From Massospora cicadina (taxonomy: Eukaryota > Entomophthoromycota > Entomophthoromycetes > Entomophthorales > Entomophthoraceae): DNA of 64,000 bases. Both the position numbers and the translations under genes were made by a program. Under the pieces are notes generated by a model. The model was not told the DNA's origin and ran no database searches. It saw only the letters and a list, made by a program, of their open reading frames with translations. Numbering within the stretch: the first letter of the stretch is position 1; each line of letters starts with the position of its first letter. This document shows, in pieces, positions 41,900-53,482 of the stretch. The stretch covers positions 124,001-188,000 of the forward strand of contig JAKSZP010014449.1 in the NCBI GenBank assembly GCA_022478985.1, in the 5' to 3' direction.

Positions 41900-42659
41900 G
41901 TTCAAATTGTGAGAAACTTTAAATGGAACCATGGAGGCTTCAGAGGTTCAAAAATCATTGGAACAATTGAACACCTTGGATGGCGAGGCCAAAATTTGGG
42001 CCCACAATCTTTTTTACCAAAATTTATACCTGGGGGAGTCGCTTCCCTCATTATTTATGTTAATTCGTCCATGGTAGCCATGCCAGCATTAAGGCCACAA
42101 CTCCTGTACCAATTATTCCACCAACGTGGAATCGCCACAAATTTGGAGGACCATAATCAGGATTTCCACCAATTTGCAGAGTCTCTGCAACTACTAGTGG
42201 ACATTGCCATTGCTGCATTCCAGGCTTCACTCAATCAAGGAGCGGGACCACACATTGCATGGTATAACGGACCCCAAACTCTGGAGGGGAATAAAAGCTA
42301 GCCAAGCAAATTGAGGCCCGCCCTGTAATGCAACCTACCAAAAATCAGCCACCATAAAGCTGAGCATCCGTTACACTGAACCAGCACCCTCCACCCCAAG
42401 AATGGGTTCTTCTTTATATTCAACAAGGAGGGAAAAGTGGACAATAAACCAGAACAAGGTCCAGAATTAGGCAGTTTATCTGGAACCCTCTTGGCGAAAA
42501 CAGATCAGCAAGAGGTCCCCCTAATACGCAGGAGGCATTGTGCCTTACCCCATATGTCCCTTAAAGATTCAGGAATAAGGGTCACACACTCTGACATTAT
42601 AAAGCTTGGCCAGCCCGCCCCCTTTCACACGGATCATCCGCCTCACAGATGGAGGTCCC
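41900..42659 (+). pseudogene. Gag region of element B
   Basis: The 130-residue frame 41909-42301 contains MPALRPQLLYQLFHQRGIAT and is followed by other open pieces to 42664. It precedes the protease in the right place for gag. The CCHC knuckle is not recognised. A D-type solo LTR interrupts it at 42660. Confidence 0.5.
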
Positions 42660-43019
42660 TGTAAGGAGAGTGTCTGTAACTTTTACTTTCCCAGCAAGGT
42701 GGTGCGAGGTGCACAACCACAACGCAAGGGAACTAGTCACTAATAAGAAGGTAAAAAGGGCGCCGCAGAGGATGCCAGAGCAAAAGGGACCCAGGGCAAG
42801 GGTGTACAGTGTGGTATATAGTAAAAGATAGAATATAAATAACAAACCTTGGTTGGACCACAAGTGGGGAGCCACAACCAAGTAAAGATCAGTGCAGGAG
42901 TGCTTGGGTGCTTTGGTCTGGAGGGGACTAGGGTGGCCCAGCGGTGCACCAGACATGGGAAATAACTTAAAGAAAATGCGATGACCAATACTGTAGAGAC
43001 CTCCTTGAGGAGGCCTCAC
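42597..43019 (-). CDS. Small membrane protein ORF, diverged D-type LTR
   Basis: 140 residues. APLGHPSPLQTKAPKHSC corresponds to ALLGCSGSLQPRTSMHSH of the D LTRs; then two hydrophobic segments GLLFIFYLLLYTTLYTLAL and GALFTFLLVTSSLALWLC. The last 20 residues lie beyond the LTR end at 42660. It kept the frame and hydrophobic pattern despite strong sequence divergence from element D. Function unknown. Confidence 0.48.
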   Translation of the reverse strand: MRPPQGGLYSIGHRIFFKLFPMSGAPLGHPSPLQTKAPKHSCTDLYLVVAPHLWSNQGLLFIFYLLLYTTLYTLALGPFCSGILCGALFTFLLVTSSLALWLCTSHHLAGKVKVTDTLLTGTSICEADDPCERGRAGQAL

Positions 43020-43549
43020 ACAGTTTTACCCAATAAACCATAGTCAAAAAACGTTAACTAATGGGGGATTTAATAATAGGAAGTCGACCAACAAGGAAGT
43101 TTGGTCTCTAGAAACATATATAACCATTGGGTGGGGGGATAATTAATCAGTGGAAGTTGTGATAAGCCTAAGTGCACCAATAAGTGCACACTTCCATCAG
43201 TCCAGGTACTATAGCTTGAGATTGCCCAAACTTGAGCTATTGATTATAGGCATGGCTAACCAATTTAGAAATTTCAAAAATTGTTAGGTTTCAAAACCCC
43301 ATTTATTAAGCAACTAAATTGAACCGTCGTTATTGGTGATATAGATGGTGCGTTTTAACGCCCTTGCTATAACATAGGGTGAGCATCACACACATCCCCA
43401 GGACCAACCTGGGCATATCTCGTCAGCACCAGCGTTGATCCAGGGTATGTTTGAGGTCAGGATGGCCTTGCAATTTGACCTTTTTGGCCTCCTGAAGACC
43501 AGCTTTATCCTTGCAATTAATGCCCTCAATTATGTCATGGTGAATGATA
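42660..43549 (-). repeat. Solo D-type LTR in element B gag
   Basis: 890 bp, aligned end to end with the 896-bp D LTRs in the same minus orientation (TGTAAGGAGAGTGTCTGTAA at its plus-strand start). Flanks GTCCC (42655-42659) and TTCCC (43550-43554) look like a 5-bp duplication with one change. It contains DLKHTLDQRW (about 43445-43480) and the ORF 42597-43019. Confidence 0.78.
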
Positions 43550-43808
43550 TTCCCAGGTATTTTAGTGATTCAACACAAACCTAGACTTATGAACTTGGTT
43601 GGGGATTATCAGACAGAGCCCCAGACACTGTACTCATACCCACGGATCCTGAGGCCCCTGCACTGTCTCCCTTCCAGATGTATACAATGGAGCAAATTTA
43701 GGAGGATGTTGGCATAATCCTATCATTGAGGTCCTTAACCACATACGTCCCTGACGGATTTGTTGGACCCCATGCCAGCCCCACTCTCATAAGCTCAGGT
43801 GTTAGGAA

Positions 43809-44061
43809 ATGCCTTCCCAATTTCAATATCAATCACAGGATTATTCCACAATTGCAGTCACCACTGCAGAAATATGCGCATTGAACAGCTTTAATAAAAA
43901 CAATTTTGCTTATTTACTGTTTACTGTGGACATTATAGTGGAGTCCAGAAGGGCAGTGATGAATGCACTAGTGGACATGGGAGAATCAGGAAACTTTATT
44001 GGCCTTAAAGTGGCCCAGGCATTAGACTTGGCGCTCACCACATGGGCGCTCATATGGGCGC
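43809..44061 (+). pseudogene. Protease N-terminal part of element B
   Basis: TTAEICALNSFNKNNFAYLL then ALVDMGESGNFIGLKVAQAL, an aspartyl protease with DTGAS altered to DMGES. Interrupted at 44062 by the LTR of element C; the other side resumes at 57844. Confidence 0.72.
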
Positions 44062-44531
44062 TGTCAAGAAGTCGATATGACTGGATGATACACTACACAT
44101 ACTGGCATCAGAGTGGGAATTGAGATGAGTCTCAAGATTGATGGAAAAGGTAAATGAAAAGTAAATTGATTGAAGTGTCAACAGCTCGGCAAATCAAGGG
44201 AAATTACATCAAGATTTCAATATAGATGAGAACTCCTAGAAAAGGGAAAACAAATGACTAACAAGCCAAGGATGCATCCAGCTTGGGGACCGAGATTTAA
44301 AGAGTTGAACGGAGGATTAAAGAGGAGTCCTTATTCTTTAAGTAGGTTGTTGCAGATAAGTCTGCAATTATTAGAAAATCAATAAAAGGTCAATAGGGGC
44401 GATTGCTCTATATATCATTTATTGGATTTTATTAGAGTCAGCGATCTTCATATTGTCTGATTTGGTTGCTTAGTGGCTAATACCCTGTAAACTGACTTAG
44501 CGAAATCAAGACTTTATACTGAGAAACAACA
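44062..44531 (+). repeat. 5' LTR of element C
   Basis: Begins TGTCAAGAAGTCGATATG, ends at about AAACAACA. AATAAAAGGTCAATAGGGGC within it is shared with the 3' LTR. Confidence 0.88.
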
Positions 44532-44618
44532 ATGTTGCTCACTACAGGGGGCCACTGGTCAACTGTAGCTTATCAATGCTAGGGTAAAATGACAAGCCCT
44601 CACTCATTATGACAAAAC

Positions 44619-46950
44619 TTGATTGGATTCCACGTGCGATATGCTGAGGAAGCATGGGAAGCATCTAACTACAGATCAGTACTATTTACAGTAAACGAGC
44701 CAGGTGATGATGTTATGGTCAATTTGCAATTAGAAACCTGTCATGAGTTAATGGCTGACCAACAAGGTCGCTCTACAAATGTGACCCCTCAGCAGCTGCA
44801 TGACATTATGGAATGACTTTTGTGGGGGTATTGACTCTACAAAGATGAGGTGGGGAGTATGCCTTGAGTTTGTTTTACATATAACTGGACCAGGAAAACC
44901 GCTACGCCTTGTATATGTCCTATCTGGACGTGACTACAATGTGGTTGTCTTGTTGACTTAGTACCCACGAAACTGAGGAGTATCTAGTCGCTTATGTGCA
45001 ACCATCTATCCACCAGCTACTGCGTGTGCTAGCTTGCCACAATATTGAGATTGGGGATGTAATGTGGTAGGTTTAAGACCAGCAGAACGATACTCACCTC
45101 CTGCTTGACCACCTTGATTGCTCTTTTTCTGAGGTGCAGGGGGCGCTGGTACAGGTGGACCACTGTGTTGGGTATGTCCATTGTCAGTTGGACGTTTTGG
45201 TGCCACAATCAAATCTAGAGTTACCTTGGGTGATAGGAGAACTGTTGGATCAGCATGGCCTATTGGTAGAATAGATTCAGGATGTAACAATGTTGGGAAG
45301 CAATATTGAGTGCTTTATGATGGACCTATCAGAATGGGTGGAAGCGCTTGAAGCCATAATAGCTCAGATCAGGGAAAGGATAACACTGATGGAATGGCGA
45401 GTAACGGATCATGTCAGTTCTGTAGCAGCTGAATTTAGACAACTTTGTATTGAGTGGAATAATCAGCAGATGATGGATAATGCGCTCATCCTTTTGTTGA
45501 CGTCCCTCAATATATCCAGCTATTATGTTGGGTTACACAATTGGAAGCTGTTATCCATGCTGAGTGCAGTCGGGCCATTCCTCTTCTGAGAAGTGAGATG
45601 AGAGAGTACGCAGACATGCAAGTATGACTTGATACCCTTTTAAGGGCAACGATGAATTGGTGTGAGAACAAGCCACCCTCAATAACAAAATATATGACGC
45701 TAAACAACAAGGTGGTAACTCTAGCAGGCAGCATGAAAGAATGCAGAACACAGTGGAAGATGTCCTCTCATGAATACAGGCAGTGGAGCGAAAACTGGAC
45801 GCAGAGCAGTAATTCCGTCAGGAGTTGCAACATCTATATGAGACGCTGCAACAGGTTTTTAAGGATGGACGGTGTAGATGCTATTCAGTTAAAATGGAAC
45901 AGCTAATCAACGAACATTTTTCTGAGAACGTCAGAGCCAGGGGAAGTGGTGCAGTTAGTGGCGATTTGGGGAATTAATGCTATTGTTCAGCTAATGAGTA
46001 TCCCTCAGGAGTTGTGGTGGACCCTCCGCATGACACTACTTCTTCTGAGTCCATTTTGGCAGATTTGATTCCGTCTGCCCGTCCATATGATAGTTCACAA
46101 GGGGGTGGTTCCCCTAGTCACTCAGGACCCAGTTTGACTGCTCCTCACGGCTGGAGCCCAGAGCAAGGTGAAGCTGTTCAAATTGAGAAATTACCTCCCT
46201 TCAGTCATGATGGGAATCTGCATGGCTACTTTAAGCGAATCAAATTTGCCATGATAGGGACTTCTGATCAGTGGAAAGCAAAACTGTTGCTGTCCGCTTT
46301 GGATGTGGAAAGCGCTTATCAAGTTACATGCTACCTTTCAAATAGCTCAGTATCTTACAAAGAAGTGAAAGCGACTGTTCTCTGGCTGTTCAGGGGTGCA
46401 GCCAAGATGGCTCAACAGAAGGCTGACTTATTGACCATACAGTTCCACCAAAAGAGTTCTTGATAGAATTTGCTGAATGATTCTTGGTGGAAGCACAAGT
46501 GTTACTTGGAGCCAACATTTTATCTGCCAAGGAGGTCAGTATAGTGATGACAGTGGCTGTCAAACCATAACAGGAATTATATAATGCTATGTCTCACGTT
46601 TTGGATAAAGATGCGGGACTTACCCAAATTGTGAAAACCATACTCGACTCTCCGCCATAATCAGCGCTCCTAATGTAGCCCAAAAGACCCTGCTGTCCCT
46701 GCACCATACCCTTTGGGATATGGGCCACAGCGACAGAGCTATCAACCACTGGAACATATTTGTCCATCATAAATTTAGTGATCCTTTTTGGCCTATGTAT
46801 GCTTCATCAGTTCTTCCACAACCTTGGAATAATACCGTTGATCTTTGAACTGGTTCTCTCGCTGAAAATTATATACATGAACCCTTTATGAATACTTGCT
46901 TTCAGTGCGGAAAGAGGGGGCATTATGCGGGTAATTGTCCTAGAAAACCG
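44619..46950 (+). pseudogene. Gag of element C
   Basis: Plus-strand frames 45290-45589 (coiled-coil-like, VEALEAIIAQIRERITLME), 45652-45906 and 46014-46463 (IEKLPPFSHDGNLHGYFKRI, the capsid start), then a zinc knuckle CFQCGKRGHYAGNC at 46897-46938 (C-X2-C-X4-H-X4-C, intact). Stops and frame changes separate the pieces. Confidence 0.8.
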
Positions 46951-47009
46951 CAGGTGTATGCAGTTCCATTTGAGAAGATTGAGCAGGGAAAAGCTCAAGT
47001 GGAGTAGAG

Positions 47010-47846
47010 ATGGTACACTCTACCTCTGCTAAGTACAATTCAATTGTCCCTAACGATTCCCAATCACCTCTTCGTGTAGGATTCAGAACTCATCTGGACG
47101 ATTTACTATACCAACAGCTTCCGTTGGATACCCCTGCTTCTATCCCAGAGAGCAATTATTTAATACCAAGATCTGAGTTCTGCCAGGATGTGCAGAAGCC
47201 ATATGCATGGCAGATCCTGGAACAAACTGACATGAGCAACGTGGATCTCTCAATGGACATTGCCTCTTTAATAGGGGTTAATGTAGCAATTCCCGTTGAA
47301 AAAATTGCTATGGAGTATCCAAATGTTGGCATGGGCATTTCCTCCTTTCTGAGTAACAAAAAGCCTTTGGGTGTCCACGTAATAAACACTGATGGTTCTT
47401 CTTACTTGGAGGGCACTTACTGTGACATTTTTGTTCAGAACACAAAAATCCATGCTATCATAGACACAGGGGACCCAGTGAATATAATTTCTAACAGGCT
47501 GGTGGCTAAGCTTCTGTTGAAACTAGATGTTGACCACTGAGTAGTATATGGGACTGTGGGGACACATAGTAATGTGTACAAAGGAGCATATAGCGCGTTG
47601 CCTTTACAATCTGGGTTAGTCCAGGCTTCCGCTCCGGTGGTGGTTCTACCAAACAATGACTATGACATGTTCATCGGCGTGGCATTTATGAGGAAATTTA
47701 GTGCTGTGATAAATATGGCGGAGGAAACCCTTAATATTTTGGGACAACAGATTCCCATTTATTTAACCTCTAGTGGAATCCCAACGGAACCATTCCGCTC
47801 TAGTAAAATCAATATAGCGTACAGCAATGGAGTGATTCCTGTTTGA
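47010..47846 (+). pseudogene. Protease region of element C
   Basis: The frame 47010-47540 (176 residues) ends in HAIIDTGDPVNIISNRLVAK, the aspartyl-protease active site with DTG kept. After a stop (47538-47540) the frame 47556-47846 resumes with VVVLPNNDYDMFIGVAFM and AVINMAEETLNI. A single stop splits the domain. Confidence 0.82.
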
Positions 47847-48077
47847 TATTGGCAAATGAAGCGGAGAACCAGAGCCCTTCCCAACTAGATTTATGAGTAT
47901 AAAGGGATTCTGCTTCGAGCAGCAAGTGCTTTGAGCTTACCATATGGACATCAGTGCATAGCAGGAACTGAGCTCAAAATTGACGTCCCTTAAAGGGCTA
48001 TATGGGGAAATTATGGGGCCTCACCAGCACTCATGGCTTGAACCACATGTGGCTCCAGGGCTACTATTCCTGGGAAT

Positions 48078-48091
48078 GGGGAGGTGAAGGT
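48078..48091. repeat. Target-site duplication of LINE H (left)
   Basis: GGGAGGTGAAGGTA here and identically at 54538-54551. A 14-bp duplication is typical of target-primed reverse transcription and fixes the LINE boundaries. Confidence 0.93.
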
Positions 48092-48183
48092 ATACTCTCT
48101 TTCTGCTAAGCATCACTTTTCGAAAATCAATTCAGCCTGAAATTTAGCTCCACTAAAGAGATTTACAAAAACTATTAAAAAAT

Positions 48184-48597
48184 ATGGCTGGAAACCCCGC
48201 AAAAGAACCCGCAGGCTCTGCCAAACGAGCCAGCACCACCCCCAAACGAAGCAGCCCTCGGTTACCCACCTCAGGGTCAACCAGAATCACCCGCTCTCAA
48301 GCAGCGGCTATGAAAGCAGGCACCACCCCCCAACCTGGAGCTACTTCAACTAGCGCCAGTTCACCTGATCGCACTTCTGCAACCTGCACGCCTAACAGCT
48401 CTGTGTGCGCTGCCTCCCACCAACCCGCTGGGCCCCCTCCAAACAAGGAGGCCATCACTCACGCTGTTTTAATGGCGTCTGATTGGTTGAATGCAACTCA
48501 GCCCATCCAGGCATTCACCTCCCCCATTGTGTCAGCTAATTCAGCCCCATCTATTATTGCTGATGCCGTGTTTCTGGCTCCCCCATGAGGGGCGATA
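48184..48597 (+). CDS. LINE H ORF1, N-terminal frame
   Basis: 137 codons starting MAGNPAKEPAGSAKRAS, a basic, Ser/Pro/Thr-rich region (STTPKRSSPRLPTSGSTR) likely to be disordered and nucleic-acid binding. It stops at 48595-48597 in the sequence CCATGAGG, where ATGA overlaps the start of the next frame (48585). This could be a one-base frameshift in a single ORF1 or a stop-restart arrangement; decay is simpler. Confidence 0.7.
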
Positions 48598-49019
48598 CCC
48601 AGCTACCTGGCCCCCAAACCCTCAGATGTAAGGTTGGATTAGCCGCACATTCTGGTTCACTAAGCACCAAATTGGTACAATCTACTCTTCCCAATGAGGA
48701 TTCAAATGGTTCGGATTTTGGAACTTCACACCAGTTCCAATCTCACCCGTCCCATTTAAACCCCATAATTGGCACTTCTCAAGTCGGCACTTTATCTACA
48801 TATGCTGAAAACGATCAATTCACCAATCAGCCAGTGAGTTTTGCCCACGAAATCACAGCAAATACTCGGGCTGAATTTACCCAGATAGATTGGGATGGTG
48901 ATGAAACATCGCCCTCCTCCAAATTGGCTGGAGTTAATTCCAATCTGGATAGGCCTCCCCAATTTAGCGAGGCCCAACAATCACCTGGCCTTAAACCCTC
49001 AGATATAAGGTTGGATTAG
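48585..49019 (+). pseudogene. LINE H ORF1, first duplicated segment
   Basis: 144 residues from MRGDTQLPGPQ to a stop created at the duplication junction. Its sequence from KVGLAAHSGSLSTKLVQST to FSEAQQ is repeated in the following frame. Confidence 0.75.
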
Positions 49020-49369
49020 CCGCACATTCTGGTTCACTAAGCACCAAATTGGGACAATCTACTCTTCCCAATGGGGATTTAAATGGTTCAGATTTTGGAA
49101 CTTCACACCAGTTCCAATCTCACCCGTCCCATTTAAACCCCATAATCGGCACTTCTCAAGTCGGCACTTTATCTCCATATGCTGAAAACGACCAATTCAC
49201 CAATCAACCATTGAGTTTTGCCCACGAAATCACAGCAAATACTCGGGCTGGATTTACCCAAATAAATTGGGATGGTGATGAAACATCTCCCTCCTCCCAA
49301 TTGGCTGGAGTTAATTCCAATCTGGATGGGCCTCCCCAATTTAGCGAGGCCCAAAAATCCGCCCCTCAA
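48616..49369 (+). repeat. Tandem duplication, 377-bp unit, inside LINE H ORF1
   Basis: Unit 1 48616-48992, unit 2 48993-about 49360. Anchors AAACCCTCAGAT and AGCCGCACATTCTGG recur 377 bases apart. 377 is not a multiple of three, so the duplication itself breaks the frame. Units differ at scattered positions. Confidence 0.9.
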
Positions 49370-50602
49370 TTTAATATGACGCCAGCAACTGCTGTAACAT
49401 TCCAGCAACAAGGGAACTCCGCAAACTTGTCCAAACCACCATCTCACAATCAACCCACAATTTCAGCCCAAAGAAAACACAAACGTACCAAAGGAGCCAC
49501 TGGGGCGTGGCAAAAACCTCTGGCACCAACGCTACCCAAATCTGATCCCCGTGAAGTGGCGTTTATTGCTGATGTTAAGAAGAAATGGGGTGAAACTAGA
49601 GCGCAAAAAGCTCTACCTCGCTCAACCCTCTCCCACACAATTCGCCTTTATTATGGGCATAATCCTGTTGAATTCTATATGGAGGATTACTTCTCATACT
49701 TTGCAGTGATTGCGGAGACATTCCCAATTAACACCACCATCCATGAATCAATGGAGGGCCACTACATCGATGTGGGCTTCACTGAAGCTGCCCTTGCTGA
49801 CCAAGCTGCCACCCTCCAGGTCATTATTCCGCGTGGATCTCTTCGCATCTCCCGCACATGCTCTCACCTGGAGAAAATTTCATGGGTTACTTTTTCCAAC
49901 TTACCAACGACTGTTGATCCTGAGTCTCTTAAACTGGCGCTCCATCGTGGTTTAATGGAGTTTGGGTCTTCTCTTTCAGTGAACTTTAGCGTCCCCTCTT
50001 ACTATGCTCCCACTCAAAGAGCTCGCACTGCTAGAGCGTCGTTCATCCCCTCCCCCACTGTATCCCGCAACATTGAAGTTATTCCTCGTGTGGCGGTAGT
50101 TGGGGCATGCCCTGGGATCTTTTTTGTCGACCCTGATCAGGCGCGCCCCCGGTGTTCATGGTGTAACGCCCTTGGACACTTGTATAGTGGCTGCACAGCT
50201 CGAAAACAAGCCCTCTTAGCCACCACCCAGGGGCCTAAACCAGACCAAAAACGATACCACGTGGCCACAGCAGCAATTCCACAACCCACTCAATGGGTTC
50301 CCATTCAAGACCATTCCCCTGAGGCCTTACGCCTAACAGTTGAAACAGCTAACCCCACTATTGGTATGGGATACCTTCGCGCTCATGCCCCCTTCCAGTG
50401 GGCACCCCCTCCAATCTCCCAGAGTCAACTCCCTCTCTCACCAAGCGCAAGGCATCTCCCACAGGGTGCCCCTCGTCAGCCACCCCACTCAGGGCTCCGC
50501 GGCACCCCCACCAACCTCCACCAGCGATTTATCGCATCGACCCTCAGCTCCCAATGGAGATATGCCCACCAGCATGGACTGGCAACCCGCGGCCTGCGGT
50601 AG
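49049..50602 (+). CDS. LINE H ORF1, main frame with zinc knuckle
   Basis: 517 residues. The N-terminal part is the second duplicated segment. Then come a basic stretch (KHKRTKGATGAW), a globular region (about 200-370) with VTFSNLPTTVDPESLKLAL and GLMEFGSSLSVNFSV (the GL..FG landmark shared with LINE A ORF1), and the knuckle CSWCNALGHLYSGC (about 50155-50196). The Pro/Ser-rich tail continues in another frame (50340-50903). RNA-binding component of the LINE particle. Confidence 0.85.
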   Translation: MGQSTLPNGDLNGSDFGTSHQFQSHPSHLNPIIGTSQVGTLSPYAENDQFTNQPLSFAHEITANTRAGFTQINWDGDETSPSSQLAGVNSNLDGPPQFSEAQKSAPQFNMTPATAVTFQQQGNSANLSKPPSHNQPTISAQRKHKRTKGATGAWQKPLAPTLPKSDPREVAFIADVKKKWGETRAQKALPRSTLSHTIRLYYGHNPVEFYMEDYFSYFAVIAETFPINTTIHESMEGHYIDVGFTEAALADQAATLQVIIPRGSLRISRTCSHLEKISWVTFSNLPTTVDPESLKLALHRGLMEFGSSLSVNFSVPSYYAPTQRARTARASFIPSPTVSRNIEVIPRVAVVGACPGIFFVDPDQARPRCSWCNALGHLYSGCTARKQALLATTQGPKPDQKRYHVATAAIPQPTQWVPIQDHSPEALRLTVETANPTIGMGYLRAHAPFQWAPPPISQSQLPLSPSARHLPQGAPRQPPHSGLRGTPTNLHQRFIASTLSSQWRYAHQHGLATRGLR

Positions 50603-50903
50603 AAGTGCCACCTCAAAGAGTCCTACCCCAACCCCACAGTCCATTTCACGCGGATCCTTTGCGGTGTTGGAGGAAGTGAATATGGACTCAGACGCATCAA
50701 ATGGGGACACCGCGGAGGTCACCATTGAGCACCCTCAGGTCCTTCCCCTGCAACGGAGCGGGGGCAGCATCCTAGGCTGGCTTACTGGGTCCTCCGCCCC
50801 CCACCCTCTCCTTCCCCTCAGAGCCCTCGACGCTCCTCACGGATTGCAGCTAATAGTCAAGCTAAAGGACTCAAAATTAGCCGCCTCACAGCAGCAGGTT
50901 TAA
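50340..50903 (+). pseudogene. LINE H ORF1 tail in shifted frame
   Basis: 187-residue frame, Ser/Pro-rich in its first half, then acidic (VLEEVNMDSDASNGDTAEVT) and ending 38 bases before the ORF2 start. It is probably the genuine ORF1 C-terminus reached through a frameshift around 50.4-50.6 kb. Confidence 0.55.
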
Positions 50904-50940
50904 GCGCTGGCAACCCCCCAGGACATGGAGGGGAACAGCT

Positions 50941-51790
50941 ATGAGTCCCCATGGCAGCACCCTGGCCCTGCAATCCATCAACGCAAATGGGTTGCGGGAC
51001 TTTAAGAGGAGAGCCCGCCTCCTCTGCAACTTCAGGTCAGCACAAATTGCCATCGCTGCTGTCCAGGAGCCCCATATCCTCCCCCACGAACAATCTTCAT
51101 GGAATGAACAGTTTGGAGGCAACTCCTTATGGACAAACCATGCCTCCCTTATTGTTTTGAATCCCTGGGTTAAAACCCATTTTATTTTCACAATATCTAG
51201 GTGGCCGCCTCATACTGGCCAAACTCACCACTCCTGACTTCTCCTTCTTCACTGCAAGCATCTACCTGCCTAATGCAGGTCAGGAGCAAAATCGGCTCTT
51301 GGAAGAGCTTGTCCAACTCAATCTCCCACGGAATACAGTCCTCTTAGGAGATTTCAACAAACATAAGTTGCGTCCGTGACTCTTACCCCCTGCAGAAAAG
51401 GAACGCCCTGGATCAAGTCGCCTCCAGGATTTTCTTCGCCTGAGTGGCTTTATAGATGCGCTTCCACCCTCCGCGTCTGGCCTAGGTTGCATGACTAGGA
51501 TCCAGTATGATGGAGGAGCTTTCAAATCAGCGTCACGCATAGATATGGCACTGATTGGTCCCCTGCTGATTGGCCGCATCTCCTCTCCCATCGCTCGTGA
51601 CAACCATCTTAGTGACCACAGGTCACTCACCGTTGTCCTCACCACCACACTTAGACCGTCGCGTAGGTTCTGGCCTGGGGTTGCCTCAGCTCTTCTCAAC
51701 AACCCCTTCACTAAGGATAAGCTGTCTATGACCATCCGGGAGACTCTCACCTCCCCCCACCCCACCTGCTTGACCACAAGGCTAGATGGG
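50941..51790 (+). pseudogene. LINE H ORF2 endonuclease domain
   Basis: Starts MSPHGSTLALQSINANGLRD; AIAAVQEPHI carries the catalytic Glu. A frame change near 51.19 kb leads to NTVLLGDFNKH (Asp/Asn site), and another, with a stop, to RIDMALI and DNHLSDHRSLTV (the C-terminal Asp-His). Same domain as in LINE A. Three frames are needed. Confidence 0.88.
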
Positions 51791-51792
51791 CG

Positions 51793-53482
51793 GTGACCAA
51801 GGAGGGCATCACCCGCGTTGCTTACAACTGTGCCAAAACCCATATGACTGCAGCTCGCGCCAGAGTCAAAAGGGCGGAAGCCAGAATCAGACATCTGGAG
51901 CGAAACTGCCAGCCTTCGCCCTCTCCCAGATGGTTGGAAGACTGGGAAGCGGCGCAGGAAGCACTCCGCTTGAAGCTCACACTGCAGGAAGAACGGGCAG
52001 CAAACTTTACAACATCTCGTTACTATGCTCAATGGGAACGCCCCACCCGCTTCTTCTTTCAGAAACAGAAAGCCCGGTCAACAGCGCAGGATATTACTGC
52101 ACTGAAGATTGGCACTACAACCACTTTGGATAAGGAGGAAATCATGCAGGAACTACACCGCTTCTACTCCAGCCTCTTCCATGCCACTCAGGTGGACCCA
52201 TCGGACATCCAAGACTTCCTGTGGCGGGCTCCAGAGCCGCCCATTGACCCACAGGCTGATGAGGCTCTACTGGCGCCTATTTCCATCCAGGAGGTAATGG
52301 ATACCCTTCTGAAATCCCCACGGCTTAAAGCCCCAGGCCCAGACGGAATACCCTTCGAGGTGTACCTTCTGGAACCTGCAGTGATAGCCAGAACCCTCCG
52401 CGACCTCTTCGCTGCACTCTTGGTAAATGGCGAGGTCCTCCCCGACTCCAGAGGCTCAATCACGACCCTCATTCACAAGAAGTCAGACCGTGAGAACCTG
52501 GCGAACTGGCGCCCCATAGCGTTGATCAACACAGACCACAAGCTCTTCACGAAGCTTCTGGCCAACCGCATCACCAAATGGGTGTCACCTCGCCTCTCCT
52601 CATCCCAGCACGGTTTTATTCCGAGGAGGTCGTTATGGGACAACTATAATGACCTTCACGTGACTTTGACTGCTAACTCTCGTAAGGTGAATGGCTTTGT
52701 GGCTCTCCTGGATATGGAGAAAGCATATGATCGGGTAGCCTGGAAGTATTTTGATGCTTCCCTGGCCCGCTTCCATCTCCCCCCGCAGCTATGCGCTGGA
52801 TATCAGCGCTCTATGACCAGCTCCACACCAGAGTCCAGGCGCCAATGGGTTTTACAATGGCAGTACCAGTTGGACAAGGTCTCCGGCAAGGGGACCCCCT
52901 GAGCCCTATCCTTTTTAACATCACCCTTGACCCCTCTTGGCCTCCTTACAGGACAAGCTAACAGGGATTCTGGTCCCAGGTAAAGCCCCCACACGCACCA
53001 TGGCATTTGCAGATGACACTGCCATTGCATTTGGCTGCCCTGGGGATGTTGCCCTAGCTGCTGTGACCATTGAGAGGTACACCAAGGCGTCCAACGCCAT
53101 GGTCAACACCTCCAAGACAACAGTTGTACAGGTCGGCTCCTCCACCTTCCCCCCACCATTTGGTATTGAACCTGTGCGCGGTACCTTCCGTCACCTGGGC
53201 GTTCTCACCAACCAACAAGGAGTTGCACTAAAAAACAATGAGGACTTGCTCCTCGCAGTAGTTAACTCCAGGATTGCCAGCTGGAACCAGCGGCACATCA
53301 CCCCCCAGGGTCGAGCTCTGATGGCCAATGTGTTCCTCCTCTCCAAAGTCTGGTTCCTAGCGCACGTCTGTCCATTCACAGATGCCTTTTTATATGCGGC
53401 TCAATGTACTCCTCCGCTGTTGGATCTGGGGATCAAACCATCCACCAATGGCCCTCTCAACCATTGCCCGACCCTGCAATGA
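51793..53482 (+). pseudogene. LINE H ORF2 reverse transcriptase
   Basis: The frame 51793-52902 (369 residues) contains a basic coiled region, LKAPGPDGIPFEVYL, NLANWRPIALINTDHK, QHGFIPRRSLWDN and DMEKAYDRVAWKYF. After a frame change near 52.79 kb LRQGDPLSPILFNITLDP follows, and in 52937-53482 MAFADDTAIAFG (catalytic FADD at about 53006-53020) and NTSKTTVVQVGS. Motifs complete; two frameshifts. Confidence 0.92.

Noticed and set aside
49169..49453. Similar minus ORFs at 48792-48980 and 49169-49453
   Set aside because: They resemble each other only because the 377-bp unit is duplicated; they are antisense to ORF1.
51280..52032. 250-residue minus-strand ORF
   Set aside because: Antisense of the LINE H endonuclease/RT, whose motifs are on the plus strand.
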